Source: Alphaproteobacteria bacterium
Lineage (GTDB): Bacteria > Pseudomonadota > Alphaproteobacteria > Micavibrionales > Micavibrionaceae
NCBI GenBank assembly: GCA_002401695.1
Contig: NVTV01000001.1
Span: 420,501 to 484,500 of the forward strand
Length of the DNA stretch: 64,000 nucleotides
Direction of reading: 5' to 3'
Shown here: one piece after another, positions 1 to 8,990 of the stretch
Position numbering within the stretch: the stretch's first letter is position 1
Layout of the letters: each line of letters opens with the position of its first letter
Position numbers and translations under genes: made by a program
Notes under the pieces: generated by a model
Database searches by the model: none
The model's input: only the letters and a program-made list of their open reading frames with translations
Told to the model about the DNA's origin: nothing

Positions 1-170
<170 letters not shown>

Positions 171-238
171 TTAGAAATAGCGTTTTTTATGAATAAGGGC
201 AAGAGGAGAGAATACAGCAGCACATATATACGGCGGTA

Positions 239-799
239 TTAGTCTTCGTGAACCAACTGTTGCTCATTTAACAAAGCTCTATTTTTGATAGATTCATTCA
301 AATAGCTCATGAAGTAGAAATTTTGAGCACGGGACTCTTCTTTCCTGCGTGCATCGACAAGCGCGTCAGCCACAAGATCCGCCTTATATGTGCCACTAAA
401 TTGTGTCGCAGCAATGTCGTTATCATCTTCCTGAAATTGGAATTCCATTAGAACGTCTTCCAACCACTTATTAACATATGCGACATATGATGTATCATAT
501 TCCGAATCAGCAGCTAACCCTTGGAACAACGGAGACTCAGAAAGATTTTTATCAATAGTCTCATCCGTATCACCCAAATTGATTTCCTGAATTTCAAGCG
601 CCATAACCTGCGATAAGAACTGGTCTAGCTTCAAATCATCACCATGCTCAAAAGACGTCCGTGCATGCTCAAACAGCTTATCAGCGGCATCATATGCATC
701 ATTCGTGCTGCGCACGGTAAAATCAGCCGTCACGGGTGGCATAGCGCCCGTTCCAGGCTCCTGCGTATCTTTTTTAGGAAAATTGCTATCAAGACTCAT
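239..799 (-). CDS. Hypothetical acidic soluble protein
   Basis: A 186-residue protein that I do not recognise. It has no signal peptide or membrane segment, is rich in Asp and Glu, and is predicted mostly helical. The start ATG at 799 follows a 97-bp AT-rich gap from the next gene. It is transcribed toward mdh but separated from it by about 100 bp, so co-transcription is uncertain. Similar acidic unassigned proteins occur elsewhere in this window, at 33636-34175, 34328-35092, 38941-40836 and 44111-45538, and may be lineage-specific. No function is proposed. Confidence 0.65.
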   Translation of the reverse strand: MSLDSNFPKKDTQEPGTGAMPPVTADFTVRSTNDAYDAADKLFEHARTSFEHGDDLKLDQFLSQVMALEIQEINLGDTDETIDKNLSESPLFQGLAADSEYDTSYVAYVNKWLEDVLMEFQFQEDDNDIAATQFSGTYKADLVADALVDARRKEESRAQNFYFMSYLNESIKNRALLNEQQLVHED

Positions 800-896
800 T
801 GTATCTACCCGTTAAAATAAAATATTCATTATTATTTTTCTTTATTTATAGCATGTAAAATACAATTTCGCAAAAAATTCACCAAAAACGGAACTA

Positions 897-1373
897 TTAT
901 AGAAACCAACCACTATTGAAAATTAACAAACCAATACCAACGACAGTCAATACATAGCCAACATATTTGATTGCATCGTTTTTCCCACCGGGGTGATCAA
1001 GCAAAAGAACACACTCATCATGCTGTTGCGAGTTATAGTAAACCATCAGATCATCACCCTCGGGAAATTTTTTACACGCCGCATCAACTTCATCTTTAAC
1101 CAAAAGAGCCGCACCAAACACAACACGCTCCCCCTTATAGGTTTCCCCCTCGACATCATATTCATACTGCATGTCCAACCGATACTGTCTGTAATCATCA
1201 CTACCAACGATTTTGCTACCTAGCCCCGTTCTTTCAATCTTAACCATCCGCCCCTTTGCTTGCGGCCAAAGGCGCGCTTCGGCAATCTTGGCCTTAACCT
1301 TACGATTAATATAGATAAGATAAGCCCCCAAAGGAACAAGCCAAAAACCAACGAAAAAAGGTGCTATTTCCAT
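897..1373 (-). CDS. DUF3592-like membrane protein
   Basis: A 158-residue protein with an N-terminal hydrophobic segment (about residues 4-24), a central beta-rich domain and a C-terminal hydrophobic segment (about 136-156). The central part contains a YEYDVEGETYKGERVVFG stretch and a YYNSQQHDECVLL-like motif. This topology and the Y-Y-x(V)-x-G-x-x-Y-x-G pattern match DUF3592 proteins, which are small bacterial envelope proteins of unknown function. The family call is from motif recognition only. It is transcribed away from the next gene, at 1447. Confidence 0.6.
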   Translation of the reverse strand: MEIAPFFVGFWLVPLGAYLIYINRKVKAKIAEARLWPQAKGRMVKIERTGLGSKIVGSDDYRQYRLDMQYEYDVEGETYKGERVVFGAALLVKDEVDAACKKFPEGDDLMVYYNSQQHDECVLLLDHPGGKNDAIKYVGYVLTVVGIGLLIFNSGWFL

Positions 1374-1446
1374 TTTGCTATTCCACTTTCTATTTTAACG
1401 GGTACTTATAGATAGACTAAGAAACAATACTATATATGATTATGTA

Positions 1447-2034
1447 ATGATAAAAAAATTAAAATCAGTCGCACCATTTGTTATCTTTGTTGCCTTCGTC
1501 TCGTACAAGTTCTCAGTATCAGACTTCTTTGCCGATAAATGCAGCCCTCGTTATATAGACAGACAAATAGAAAAAATTATAAATGCGAAGAAACAAGAAC
1601 TTCACAATACAATCAAAACCCTTAACTTATCTCCAGATAAAGAACATAATGCCATTGTAACAATAAGTAAGTATAGCCTTCTTACTGCTAGTGACTGTCA
1701 TATACCAGAAGAGCTAGAAACTAAACTTTACACTTACCTTTACGGAGAACACAAAGGCATTAAAGAATGCCCTCTTGGGACATATAGTGACCTTGCAGAA
1801 GAAGAACTAAACACACTTAAAGAAGTTCCAAGTTCATTTGATGTTATCTTTAAAAAAATAAAATCGAGAACAAGCGACAGTACAAAGGCCATAGTAGAAA
1901 AGAAATGGAGAGATCCATCATTTAAAGACAAGCTTGTAAAAACTATCCTTCAAGTATCTATTAGAGAAAAAGAAAAATGTAACAATCCCAACCTTCCCGT
2001 TAAAAATATATTAAAAGAGTTCATGTCACCTTGA
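1447..2034 (+). CDS. Hypothetical protein with N-terminal membrane anchor
   Basis: A 195-residue protein with a lysine-rich start followed by a hydrophobic segment (about residues 8-26), which suggests a signal anchor. The rest is polar, Lys-rich and helical, with four Cys residues at about 32, 78, 103 and 178 that could form disulfides if the domain is periplasmic. Codon use is AT-richer than the neighbouring zapE. It converges on zapE with only 7 bp between stop codons. I recognise no family and propose no function. Confidence 0.6.
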   Translation: MIKKLKSVAPFVIFVAFVSYKFSVSDFFADKCSPRYIDRQIEKIINAKKQELHNTIKTLNLSPDKEHNAIVTISKYSLLTASDCHIPEELETKLYTYLYGEHKGIKECPLGTYSDLAEEELNTLKEVPSSFDVIFKKIKSRTSDSTKAIVEKKWRDPSFKDKLVKTILQVSIREKEKCNNPNLPVKNILKEFMSP

Positions 2035-2041
2035 TGAGGAC

Positions 2042-3148
2042 CTACCCCCATTCATCACTCTGCATTTCCAGCAGCCGTGAAACCGTGCGCTCAAACTCAT
2101 ACGCATGATCATGTCCGGCGTAGAGTTGCTCTGCCTCCACCGCAGCAGAGATAATAACACTGGTGTGCGCCTCATACAGCGCATCAATTAAGTTCATAAG
2201 GCGTTTGGCCTCGTTGCGTCGATCATAGCCGAGTTTAGGGATACCCTCCAGAAAGACAGTATGGTACTTGCGGGCAATCTCCAGATAATCCTCCGCGCCA
2301 TGTGGGCGTTCGCATAATTGCGAAAAGGTAAAACGCGCCACACCAGCCGCCGCTTTCTTAACTTCTATATCACGGCCTTTCACACGCAAGACATCCTTTT
2401 TAGGCTTCTCTCCGTCGATTAGACTTTTGAATATCTCATCCATTATTTTGGTGGTTGCTCTACCAAGCGGTACGAAATATGTGCCTTCAATCTGGGTTTT
2501 CTGTGTGCGGTAATCATGGGGGCTATCCAGATGGAATGTATTTACTTTCGTTTTCAGCAACGCAATAAACGGCAAAAATCTATCCCGCTGTAATCCATTT
2601 TTATAAAGATCATCCGGCGCCCAGTTACTGGTCGTGACAACCGTTACATCATGCTCAAACAAGATTTTAAACAAACGCCCCAAAATCATCGCATCGGTGA
2701 TATCCACCACATGAAATTCATCAAAGCATAAAACGCGGGAATTACTGGCAATCAACGCCGCCAAAGATGGCAAAGCCTGATCGACAATGCCCATAACACT
2801 GCCATCCATGCTGCGGGAATGAATATAATCATGCACCTCGATCATAAATTCATGAAAATGCACACGCCGCTTTTTAACCGTCTCGGGCAACGCGTCATAG
2901 AATAAATCCATCAGCATAGATTTACCGCGCCCAACACCGCCATGGAAATATACCCCCTTCAAAGAAACATCGCCTTTTTTGCCCTTGGTCAAGCGTTTAA
3001 ACAAGCTGGCCTTGGGGGCATTTTCACGCGCAATAACCTCATCAAATAAACGTTGCAGTTCTGCAACCGCTTGCTCCTGCACTGAATCAGGTTTGATATC
3101 GCCAGATTTTAAGCGGCTTTGGTATATTTCAAGGGGTGTCTGGGTCAT
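2042..3148 (-). CDS. zapE: ZapE / AFG1-family cell-division ATPase
   Basis: A 368-residue AAA-type ATPase of the AFG1/ZapE family. In E. coli ZapE is a Z-ring-associated ATPase, and the mitochondrial homologue Afg1 acts in protein quality control. The Walker A motif GGVGRGKS lies at residues 70-77 and the Walker B motif CFDEF at 141-145. The family signatures HFHEFM (about 97-102) and TTSNWAPDDLYKNGLQRDRF (sensor region) are present. Length fits the family. It is the last gene of a run read from the tat genes, starting 10 bp after tatC. This location next to tatC rather than mdh-proximal genes is unremarkable in this group. Confidence 0.93.
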   Translation of the reverse strand: MTQTPLEIYQSRLKSGDIKPDSVQEQAVAELQRLFDEVIARENAPKASLFKRLTKGKKGDVSLKGVYFHGGVGRGKSMLMDLFYDALPETVKKRRVHFHEFMIEVHDYIHSRSMDGSVMGIVDQALPSLAALIASNSRVLCFDEFHVVDITDAMILGRLFKILFEHDVTVVTTSNWAPDDLYKNGLQRDRFLPFIALLKTKVNTFHLDSPHDYRTQKTQIEGTYFVPLGRATTKIMDEIFKSLIDGEKPKKDVLRVKGRDIEVKKAAAGVARFTFSQLCERPHGAEDYLEIARKYHTVFLEGIPKLGYDRRNEAKRLMNLIDALYEAHTSVIISAAVEAEQLYAGHDHAYEFERTVSRLLEMQSDEWG

Positions 3149-3158
3149 GGTTATTAGA

Positions 3159-3947
3159 TCATGTTTCGGGTGATGTTTTCGGGGCAGATAATTTAATCAA
3201 AATAATGGACAGCTCATAAAGCCCGAGCAGAGGCACAGCCAGCATAACTTGGCTGATCATATCAGGTGGTGTCAGAAAAGCTGCAAGAATAAAGGTCGCA
3301 ATAACCGCATATTTTCTTTGACGCATCAAAAACTCTGCGCTAACCAGCCCAACGCGCCCCAGAAGTGTAAGAAAAACAGGCAGTTGGAAACAGATACCAA
3401 AAGCAAAAATCAACGTCATGATTAAATCCAGATACTCACTCACCCGCGCCTCTAACTGTATCGGCAGAGCCATATCACCAGCTGAGCTTTGAAAGCTCAA
3501 AAAGAAAGGCCATGCCATTGGGATCACAAGATAATACACACAAGCACCACCCAGAAAGAACAACACCGGCGTTGCCAGAAGAAACGGCAGAAAAACCCGT
3601 CGCTCATTCTTATAAAGGCCAGGGGCGACAAACACCCATATTTGAATCAGCAACATCGGAAATGTCAGAAAAATACCGGAGAAAAACGCCACCTTCATGT
3701 AGGTGAAGAATGCTTCCGTCAGGCCGGTATATATCAATCTATTCGTATCGTTTTCTTCCATCGCACTGGCCAGAGGCTGCACCAGAAAACCGTAAATATC
3801 ATCCACAAACACGAAACAGATGGCTGTCCCGAACACCATCATGCCAATCACCCAGATAAGGCGCGCGCGCAGCTCCACCAGATGGGCAACTATCGGCTTT
3901 GCGGTTTGATCTGCCTGTTCTGTAGAGAGGGTCGTATCGTCACTCAT
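3159..3947 (-). CDS. tatC: Twin-arginine translocase subunit TatC
   Basis: TatC is the polytopic receptor of the Tat pathway. Together with TatB it binds twin-arginine signal peptides and exports folded proteins. The protein has about six membrane segments, an N-terminal HLVELRARL motif (the conserved HL.ELR.R) and the LIQIWVFVAPGLY.NERR motif. I place the start at the ATG at 3947, giving 262 residues. The frame stays open further upstream, but that part overlaps tatB and lacks TatC character. The start overlaps the 3' end of tatB by 8 nt, which suggests translational coupling. Confidence 0.95.
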   Translation of the reverse strand: MSDDTTLSTEQADQTAKPIVAHLVELRARLIWVIGMMVFGTAICFVFVDDIYGFLVQPLASAMEENDTNRLIYTGLTEAFFTYMKVAFFSGIFLTFPMLLIQIWVFVAPGLYKNERRVFLPFLLATPVLFFLGGACVYYLVIPMAWPFFLSFQSSAGDMALPIQLEARVSEYLDLIMTLIFAFGICFQLPVFLTLLGRVGLVSAEFLMRQRKYAVIATFILAAFLTPPDMISQVMLAVPLLGLYELSIILIKLSAPKTSPET

Positions 3948-4248
3948 CACTGCTGCCCCCCTCTTTTGGTGGCACTTCGGACGGCGTTTCAGGAACAACA
4001 GCATATTCTGCGTCGGCCTCCGCCTCATCAAAATCCTGAGCTTCAAAATTCACGCTCTTACGGATATTATCCAAATCCGCATCATGCATAACATCATCAA
4101 ATTGCTGTGAAATCGCAAACTTAATATATTGCAGCCGCCGAAACACGCGCCCAAGGGCAACCATCAGCACGGGAATTTCATTCGGCCCCACGACAATCAC
4201 CAACAATGCAATAACGACCAGTAATTCAGCCCAACCAAAATCAAGCAT
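3940..4248 (-). CDS. tatB: Twin-arginine translocase subunit TatB
   Basis: A 102-residue TatA/B-family protein with one N-terminal membrane helix, the hinge motif GPNEIP at about residues 21-26, and an amphipathic helix. A long acidic C-terminal tail follows, which is typical of TatB rather than TatA. TatB forms the signal-peptide receptor with TatC. It overlaps tatC by 8 nt. Unusually, a membrane-protein gene separates it from tatA. Confidence 0.9.
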   Translation of the reverse strand: MLDFGWAELLVVIALLVIVVGPNEIPVLMVALGRVFRRLQYIKFAISQQFDDVMHDADLDNIRKSVNFEAQDFDEAEADAEYAVVPETPSEVPPKEGGSSDE

Positions 4249-4258
4249 CGCTTACCCC

Positions 4259-4672
4259 CTATACAATTCCAAGAACATAAATACTCAAGATAATGCCCAA
4301 AACATAGCCCGGAACAACAATCAGCGCATTAAACCCAATCGCCACATTTAACAACAACGTACGCTCTCCATCACTTAAATCTGCCTCGCGCGCCAATTCA
4401 TCTTGCGCGTTTCCAGTTTCATATATTGCGCTGGTAAATTCCCAATAAATCCCAATTAATGTCATCGGAATAATCAGAATACCCAAGAACTGCACCACCA
4501 ACGGATTATAAAAACCAATGACAAAAACACAGATAGAAAACAAAGACATAGCCGATGCGCTTACCTCGTTCATATTCAAAGATTTTTCAGAAAAAAAGCT
4601 GGTAACAAATATCGTTAAAACGACTAGCAAATAACCCCAGCCCCACCACGGCAACACAACCTGTGTAAACAT
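4259..4672 (-). CDS. Hypothetical membrane protein inserted between tatA and tatB
   Basis: About 137 residues with four predicted hydrophobic segments: near residues 8-24, 34-55, 57-78 and 108-135. It has no motif I recognise. I chose the ATG at 4672, which lies one base after the tatA stop. A GTG at 4687 inside tatA is an alternative. It sits in the middle of the tat operon with the same orientation and tight spacing (10 bp before tatB), so it is surely co-transcribed. A role in or near the Tat translocon is only an inference from position. Confidence 0.7.
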   Translation of the reverse strand: MFTQVVLPWWGWGYLLVVLTIFVTSFFSEKSLNMNEVSASAMSLFSICVFVIGFYNPLVVQFLGILIIPMTLIGIYWEFTSAIYETGNAQDELAREADLSDGERTLLLNVAIGFNALIVVPGYVLGIILSIYVLGIV

Positions 4673-4673
4673 T

Positions 4674-4871
4674 CTATGCGTCTTCACCGTTATCTGTGTC
4701 GCTTTTTGATTTTTTAGAAGAATCGGATGTTATATCCTCATCCTTCAAACCTTTTTTAAAGCTGTTAATACCTTTGGCAAGATTTTCCATGATGGTCGGA
4801 ATACGCCCTGCACCGAACAAAACAACAACCAGCAAAATAACAACTGCAATCTGTAATACACCGGGAGCCAT
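4674..4871 (-). CDS. tatA: Twin-arginine translocase subunit TatA
   Basis: A 65-residue TatA/E protein, which assembles the pore-forming oligomer of the Tat system. It has the N-terminal membrane helix, the conserved FGAGRIP hinge at residues 19-25, an amphipathic helix containing the KGINSFKKGLK stretch, and a short charged tail rich in Asp, Ser and Lys. The short tail separates it from TatB. It starts 2 bp after the scpB stop, in the scp-tat operon. Confidence 0.93.
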   Translation of the reverse strand: MAPGVLQIAVVILLVVVLFGAGRIPTIMENLAKGINSFKKGLKDEDITSDSSKKSKSDTDNGEDA

Positions 4872-4873
4872 AT

Positions 4874-5530
4874 TTATAGTCCTTCCATCTCTTCTTCACG
4901 CGTATCGATATCTTCATCATCGACACGTTCATCACTTTCTACGCCTTCTTGCGCAGATTGTCCAGTGAACAGGTCGTCTTGATGTATGGTATCAATGGCC
5001 GGACGACGATCTAATAAGCCCGAAGCCTTCATTTCATCCATACCAGGCAAATCGATAAGACTCTCCAGCGAAAAGTGATCGAGGAAACCCGCCGTACTCA
5101 CCCATGTCAATGGACGCCCTAACGTTTCACGCCGCCGCCCGGGTTTAATCCACCCCATCTCCATCAGCGTATCCAGCGTCCCCTTATGCGTTGCAACGCC
5201 GCGGACATTTTCAATCTCTGCGCGGGTAACAGGTTGGTGATAAGCAATAATAGCCAACGTTTCCATCGCCGCGCGAGACAAATTCTTACTGACCTGCTTT
5301 TCTACATTCAGATCATCCATAAGATCATGCGCCGTGCGGAACGCCCATTGCCCTTGTGTATCAGTTAAATGAACACCGCGATCCGCATAATGTTTTTGAA
5401 GCTCCATCAACAAACCACCGACATCCGCATCATCAGGCATACGTTCATGCAACGCAGCAGTGCTCATCGGCTCACCTGATGCGAATAAAAGCGCCTCTAA
5501 CAGGCGGATATGATTGTTTTTTTCAGACAT
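4874..5530 (-). CDS. scpB: Segregation and condensation protein B
   Basis: A 218-residue ScpB, the winged-helix subunit that joins ScpA and SMC in the bacterial condensin complex for chromosome compaction and segregation. The N-terminal LEALLFASGEPMS motif and the central METLAIIAYHQPVTRAEIE winged-helix segment are diagnostic. The acidic C-terminal tail (about residues 170-218) is variable in the family. It overlaps the preceding membrane-protein gene by 8 nt. In most alphaproteobacteria scpB directly follows scpA; here a small membrane-protein gene separates them. Confidence 0.95.
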   Translation of the reverse strand: MSEKNNHIRLLEALLFASGEPMSTAALHERMPDDADVGGLLMELQKHYADRGVHLTDTQGQWAFRTAHDLMDDLNVEKQVSKNLSRAAMETLAIIAYHQPVTRAEIENVRGVATHKGTLDTLMEMGWIKPGRRRETLGRPLTWVSTAGFLDHFSLESLIDLPGMDEMKASGLLDRRPAIDTIHQDDLFTGQSAQEGVESDERVDDEDIDTREEEMEGL

Positions 5531-5894
5531 TAACTATACTCATTGCAACTGATAGCGCGATAAAAATGACCATGATGGGCAATATTACCCCCCGCATCGC
5601 CATACCTAACAGGCTTGGTTTCTTAATTTTCTCCATTTTAAATGGATCCTTCATATCATAACGATGCGTTTTGCTGTGTTTCTCACGCACCTTCGTTTGT
5701 TGTTTTATACCCACATCATAGCGCGACTTAAACAAAAAAAGCATCGCCCAAATAACAATAGACAAAATAAAAACCAGTATCCGTGTACTAAAAATATAGA
5801 CAAACAAAACAGACAAAGGACTGGCAACAGAAAACAAATTTTCGGGTACGCCCAGCAACATCAAGACAGTTTGAAGATATTCATCGCTAATCAT
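5523..5894 (-). CDS. Hypothetical membrane protein inserted between scpA and scpB
   Basis: A 123-residue protein with hydrophobic segments at about residues 25-53 and 98-121. A basic linker between them contains KQQTKVREKHSKTHRYDMKD. I recognise no family. Its start codon touches the scpA stop and its end overlaps scpB by 8 nt, so translation is probably coupled. A membrane protein made in fixed proportion with condensin subunits is unusual, but the sequence gives no direct sign of function. Confidence 0.7.
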   Translation of the reverse strand: MISDEYLQTVLMLLGVPENLFSVASPLSVLFVYIFSTRILVFILSIVIWAMLFLFKSRYDVGIKQQTKVREKHSKTHRYDMKDPFKMEKIKKPSLLGMAMRGVILPIMVIFIALSVAMSIVNV

Positions 5895-6766
5895 TACTCA
5901 TCCACATCTTGATTTTCTTTGCTATCATTCATCTTGTCACCACTTTGCGTTTTGCGCATATAAATCGGACGAAATAAACCATCTTGCCTAAATTCTAACC
6001 CGCCTTGCTTGGCCAATTCAAGCCCCGCCGTAAAGGTAGAGGCCAAAGTTGAACGACCATAAAGGTTATTCTCTATATCTTCAGGCATAAAACTGTGCAG
6101 CGTTGCCCAGACACTATGCGTGCCTTTTTTAGGCAGATTACCCAACATTTTGCTTAAACGTGACATCGCACTGTCTGTTGACATTAAATCAAAAGTCGGC
6201 AGATCGTAATGGCTGGCCTCTTTGCGGCGTTCGATATCACCATAGGCCTTCAGCATATCATAGAGCGACACATTCCACTGCGTCACAATATTCATTTCCA
6301 GCCCCTCCGGCTGGCCACGCGCAAAGATCTCTTTCCCCAATTGCGGCAATGCCAACAATTTATCCGCCGCCTTTTGCATGGCTTCTAAACGCTGTAACTG
6401 GAATTGCAGGGCTTGTGCAATATCTTCGGCGCTTGGCTCATCGCTGTTTTCTTCCTTAGGTAAGAACAGCCGCGATTTAAGATAAGCCAACCACGCCGCC
6501 ATCACCAGATATTCTGCGGCAAGTTCAAGGTTGCGTTCCTGCGCGCGCTCAATAAAGCTCAGATATTGACGCACCAACTCTAATATAGATATCTTGGCAA
6601 GATCAACTTTTTGATTACGTGACAGCTCCAGCAGAACATCAATCGGCCCTTCATAACCATCAATATCCAGCAACAGATGATCTACCTTCGACATTTCACC
6701 ATCATCTTCAATGAAGACGTTCATATCCTGTGCATTTTCTTGCACTGCACTTACATTTCCGACCAT
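5894..6766 (-). CDS. scpA: Segregation and condensation protein A
   Basis: A 290-residue ScpA, the kleisin subunit that bridges the SMC heads. The N-terminal kleisin motif DGYEGPIDVLLELSRNQKVD, followed by ISILELVRQYLSFI and an AAEYLVMAAWLAYLKSRLFLP segment, is characteristic. About 25 residues precede the conserved core. The start ATG overlaps the nagZ stop by one base. It belongs to the same operon as nagZ, scpB and tatABC, a gene order well known in alphaproteobacteria. Confidence 0.95.
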   Translation of the reverse strand: MVGNVSAVQENAQDMNVFIEDDGEMSKVDHLLLDIDGYEGPIDVLLELSRNQKVDLAKISILELVRQYLSFIERAQERNLELAAEYLVMAAWLAYLKSRLFLPKEENSDEPSAEDIAQALQFQLQRLEAMQKAADKLLALPQLGKEIFARGQPEGLEMNIVTQWNVSLYDMLKAYGDIERRKEASHYDLPTFDLMSTDSAMSRLSKMLGNLPKKGTHSVWATLHSFMPEDIENNLYGRSTLASTFTAGLELAKQGGLEFRQDGLFRPIYMRKTQSGDKMNDSKENQDVDE

Positions 6767-7785
6767 TACACGACACTTTCCCTTGAAAAATGTGCATTTT
6801 TTAGGCGATTTAGCGTTATTTCACTAATTTTTGGCAAGCTTTCGGCTAAATCATCCATTTTACTGGCTTCTCCGGCACAATAAAGCGCCAAATCACATCC
6901 CGCACTCAAACTTTCCAACGCTTTTGTTGCGGCATCACCATAAGCATCCAAAGCCTTCATATCCAAATCATCACCGATCAAGATACCTTCAAAGCCAATA
7001 TCTTTGCGGATAATATTGGTGATCGCATCAGGTGATACGGAAACCGGATGCTTTGAATCTATATGCTCATAAACAATATGGGCGGTCATCGCCCAAACGG
7101 ATCGCCCGACCTCGGATTTTGAAATCTCGCGAAACGGCGCGAAGTCCAGCGAGGATAAATCATCATAGGAAGCATCAATATAAGGCAATTCCAAATGACT
7201 ATCCTCTGCCCCGCGACCATGACCGGGGATATGCTTAATGATCGGTGTGATACCTGCATTCAAAAAATGCCGACAAACAGACAAACCAAGCCGTCCGACA
7301 ATTTCAGGATCAGCAGAAAAAGCGCGATCCCCGATAATATCATGCGCCCCATCAAAAAATAAATCCAGCACAGGCGCACAATTCACATTCACGCCATTAT
7401 CAAGCAATTCTTCCGCCAAACGCAGGCTCTCGAAACGCAGCTCCTCCAGAGCCTTTTCAGGATTATCCTTATACAGGTCACCGAAATATTGCATTGGCTT
7501 ATAATCGCGCCACTGCGGGGGGCGCAAGCGTTGAACACGCCCGCCCTCTTGATCAATCAGGACAGGACAATCACGCCCGACAATCTCTTTCAGGCTTGCC
7601 ACTAATTCTTTTAATTGTTGGGGATTATCACAATTGCGCTTAAACAAAATAAAGCCAAACGGATTAGAGGCGCGAAACAACGCGGTTTCATGATCCGTTA
7701 AAGTCGTCCCTGATAAGGAAAAAATACAAGCAAGAGACTCTTCGGCGCCAATTGCAAAACCACGCGCCTGCGCGTTATTTGACAA
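6766..7785 (-). CDS. nagZ: Beta-N-acetylhexosaminidase NagZ
   Basis: A 339-residue glycoside hydrolase family 3 enzyme. NagZ removes N-acetylglucosamine from anhydromuropeptides during peptidoglycan recycling in the cytoplasm. Visible signatures are LIDQEGGRVQRLRP (residues 77-89), KHIPGHGR (184-191) followed by the D-S-H dyad at 195-197, and IGDDLDMKAL, which carries the expected catalytic Asp. Length matches the single-domain Gram-negative NagZ. Its start overlaps the end of the SPOR gene by 11 nt, as often seen in alphaproteobacteria. Confidence 0.93.
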   Translation of the reverse strand: MSNNAQARGFAIGAEESLACIFSLSGTTLTDHETALFRASNPFGFILFKRNCDNPQQLKELVASLKEIVGRDCPVLIDQEGGRVQRLRPPQWRDYKPMQYFGDLYKDNPEKALEELRFESLRLAEELLDNGVNVNCAPVLDLFFDGAHDIIGDRAFSADPEIVGRLGLSVCRHFLNAGITPIIKHIPGHGRGAEDSHLELPYIDASYDDLSSLDFAPFREISKSEVGRSVWAMTAHIVYEHIDSKHPVSVSPDAITNIIRKDIGFEGILIGDDLDMKALDAYGDAATKALESLSAGCDLALYCAGEASKMDDLAESLPKISEITLNRLKNAHFSRESVV

Positions 7786-8890
7786 CCAGACACCCTCCAG
7801 GTTTATTTGCCTGTTTCAAAGCATCACAAACCGCATTCGCACTGGATTTACTCATCGGCCCGGCCTGAATACGATAGAATGTTCCGCGGGTTAACGCGGC
7901 CTCTTGCACACGGAACTTTGATCCAGCAAGAACATCGTATTTAGCCTGCATCTTAAACCATTCCTTACCCGCCCGCGTTGCATCTGTAATACTGGCCAAC
8001 TGCACGAAATAAGAGCCTGAGGTAATATTTACCGCTGATCCTGCGCCAACAGCCGGAGCAATCGCAGTCATATCTGCGGCACTCGGCTCGGCTTGCATTG
8101 TTTGTGTTTTTGCATTCAAAATGCCGCGCACAAATTCCAGTGTTTCAGGCGATGTTGCCGCCGCATGCATTTGGGATCTACGCGGCTTCACAGACATCGC
8201 CGCCGAGGCAACTTTGGCACTAAATACCGCACTATCGTCTTGCGAATTCCTGCTGGAAGAACCTATTTTTTGCAAAATATCTTTGGCTGTCGGCTCTTTC
8301 AATTCAAAGCTCGGCTCAATGACGACAACATCATGTTCCTCAACAGCGGCAGATTTCATTGCACTAGGAACAGCCTCTTGCTGAGGCTCTTCACGCAATA
8401 ATGTCGGAGTATTATTCTGCTCCATTTGAATGGAAAGCACGGCAGGCACCATTGGATGTTCCGCCATTGCGCGTTCTATCGCCTGTTCTTTGGTCACCAA
8501 ATCCTCGCTGGTACGCGCAAACAGGTTTTCAATTTCTTGCCTATCACTGGACATAGCCGGTAATTCGGCGCGTGCCAGAATTGTGCTGTCACGATGCGGA
8601 ATAGCCATACCGCCACGATCCACAGGTAAAGTTTTAATAGGGCGAAGATCGGCCTTTATAATCGGAATTTGTTTTTGCGCATCATCACCTGATGGGTATG
8701 TCGCGACAATAACCCCGACAAATAAAGCCGCAGCAGCGATCAGAGCCACTGTTGCCACCATAGGACTTTGCACCTTGCGCAAAATATTCTCACGCGTTGT
8801 GCCGCCCAAACGCGGATTTGATTGCGGCCTTGTTGGCGCCTTCAAATAGTGGTTATAACCATATTGGTGAAACTGATTATCCTGACTCAT
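7775..8890 (-). CDS. SPOR-domain envelope protein
   Basis: A 371-residue membrane-anchored protein. A cytoplasmic N-terminus of about 43 residues precedes one membrane helix (about 44-64). A long, low-complexity periplasmic linker follows, then a C-terminal SPOR domain (about 292-371) that starts near GSYFVQLASITDATRAGKEW. SPOR domains bind denuded septal peptidoglycan. Position directly upstream of nagZ is standard in alphaproteobacteria and links it to cell-wall remodelling at division. No catalytic domain is present. Confidence 0.85.
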   Translation of the reverse strand: MSQDNQFHQYGYNHYLKAPTRPQSNPRLGGTTRENILRKVQSPMVATVALIAAAALFVGVIVATYPSGDDAQKQIPIIKADLRPIKTLPVDRGGMAIPHRDSTILARAELPAMSSDRQEIENLFARTSEDLVTKEQAIERAMAEHPMVPAVLSIQMEQNNTPTLLREEPQQEAVPSAMKSAAVEEHDVVVIEPSFELKEPTAKDILQKIGSSSRNSQDDSAVFSAKVASAAMSVKPRRSQMHAAATSPETLEFVRGILNAKTQTMQAEPSAADMTAIAPAVGAGSAVNITSGSYFVQLASITDATRAGKEWFKMQAKYDVLAGSKFRVQEAALTRGTFYRIQAGPMSKSSANAVCDALKQANKPGGCLVVK

Positions 8891-8990
8891 CGTCTTTAGG
8901 TCCCTTAATTTTACACAAGTAGCATTCGAAGCTTCGACTTAAAACGCGAACGAATCGGCAGCAAAAGCAAAGCTATTAGATCGTAAAAAC

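Noticed and set aside
3489-4091. A 200-codon plus-strand ORF opposite tatC and tatB
   Set aside because: It is the antisense shadow of clear tatC/tatB genes and its product is His/Pro/Gln-rich with no domain.
8430-8849. A 139-codon plus-strand ORF opposite the SPOR gene
   Set aside because: It is antisense to a gene with a clear SPOR domain and shows no conserved features.
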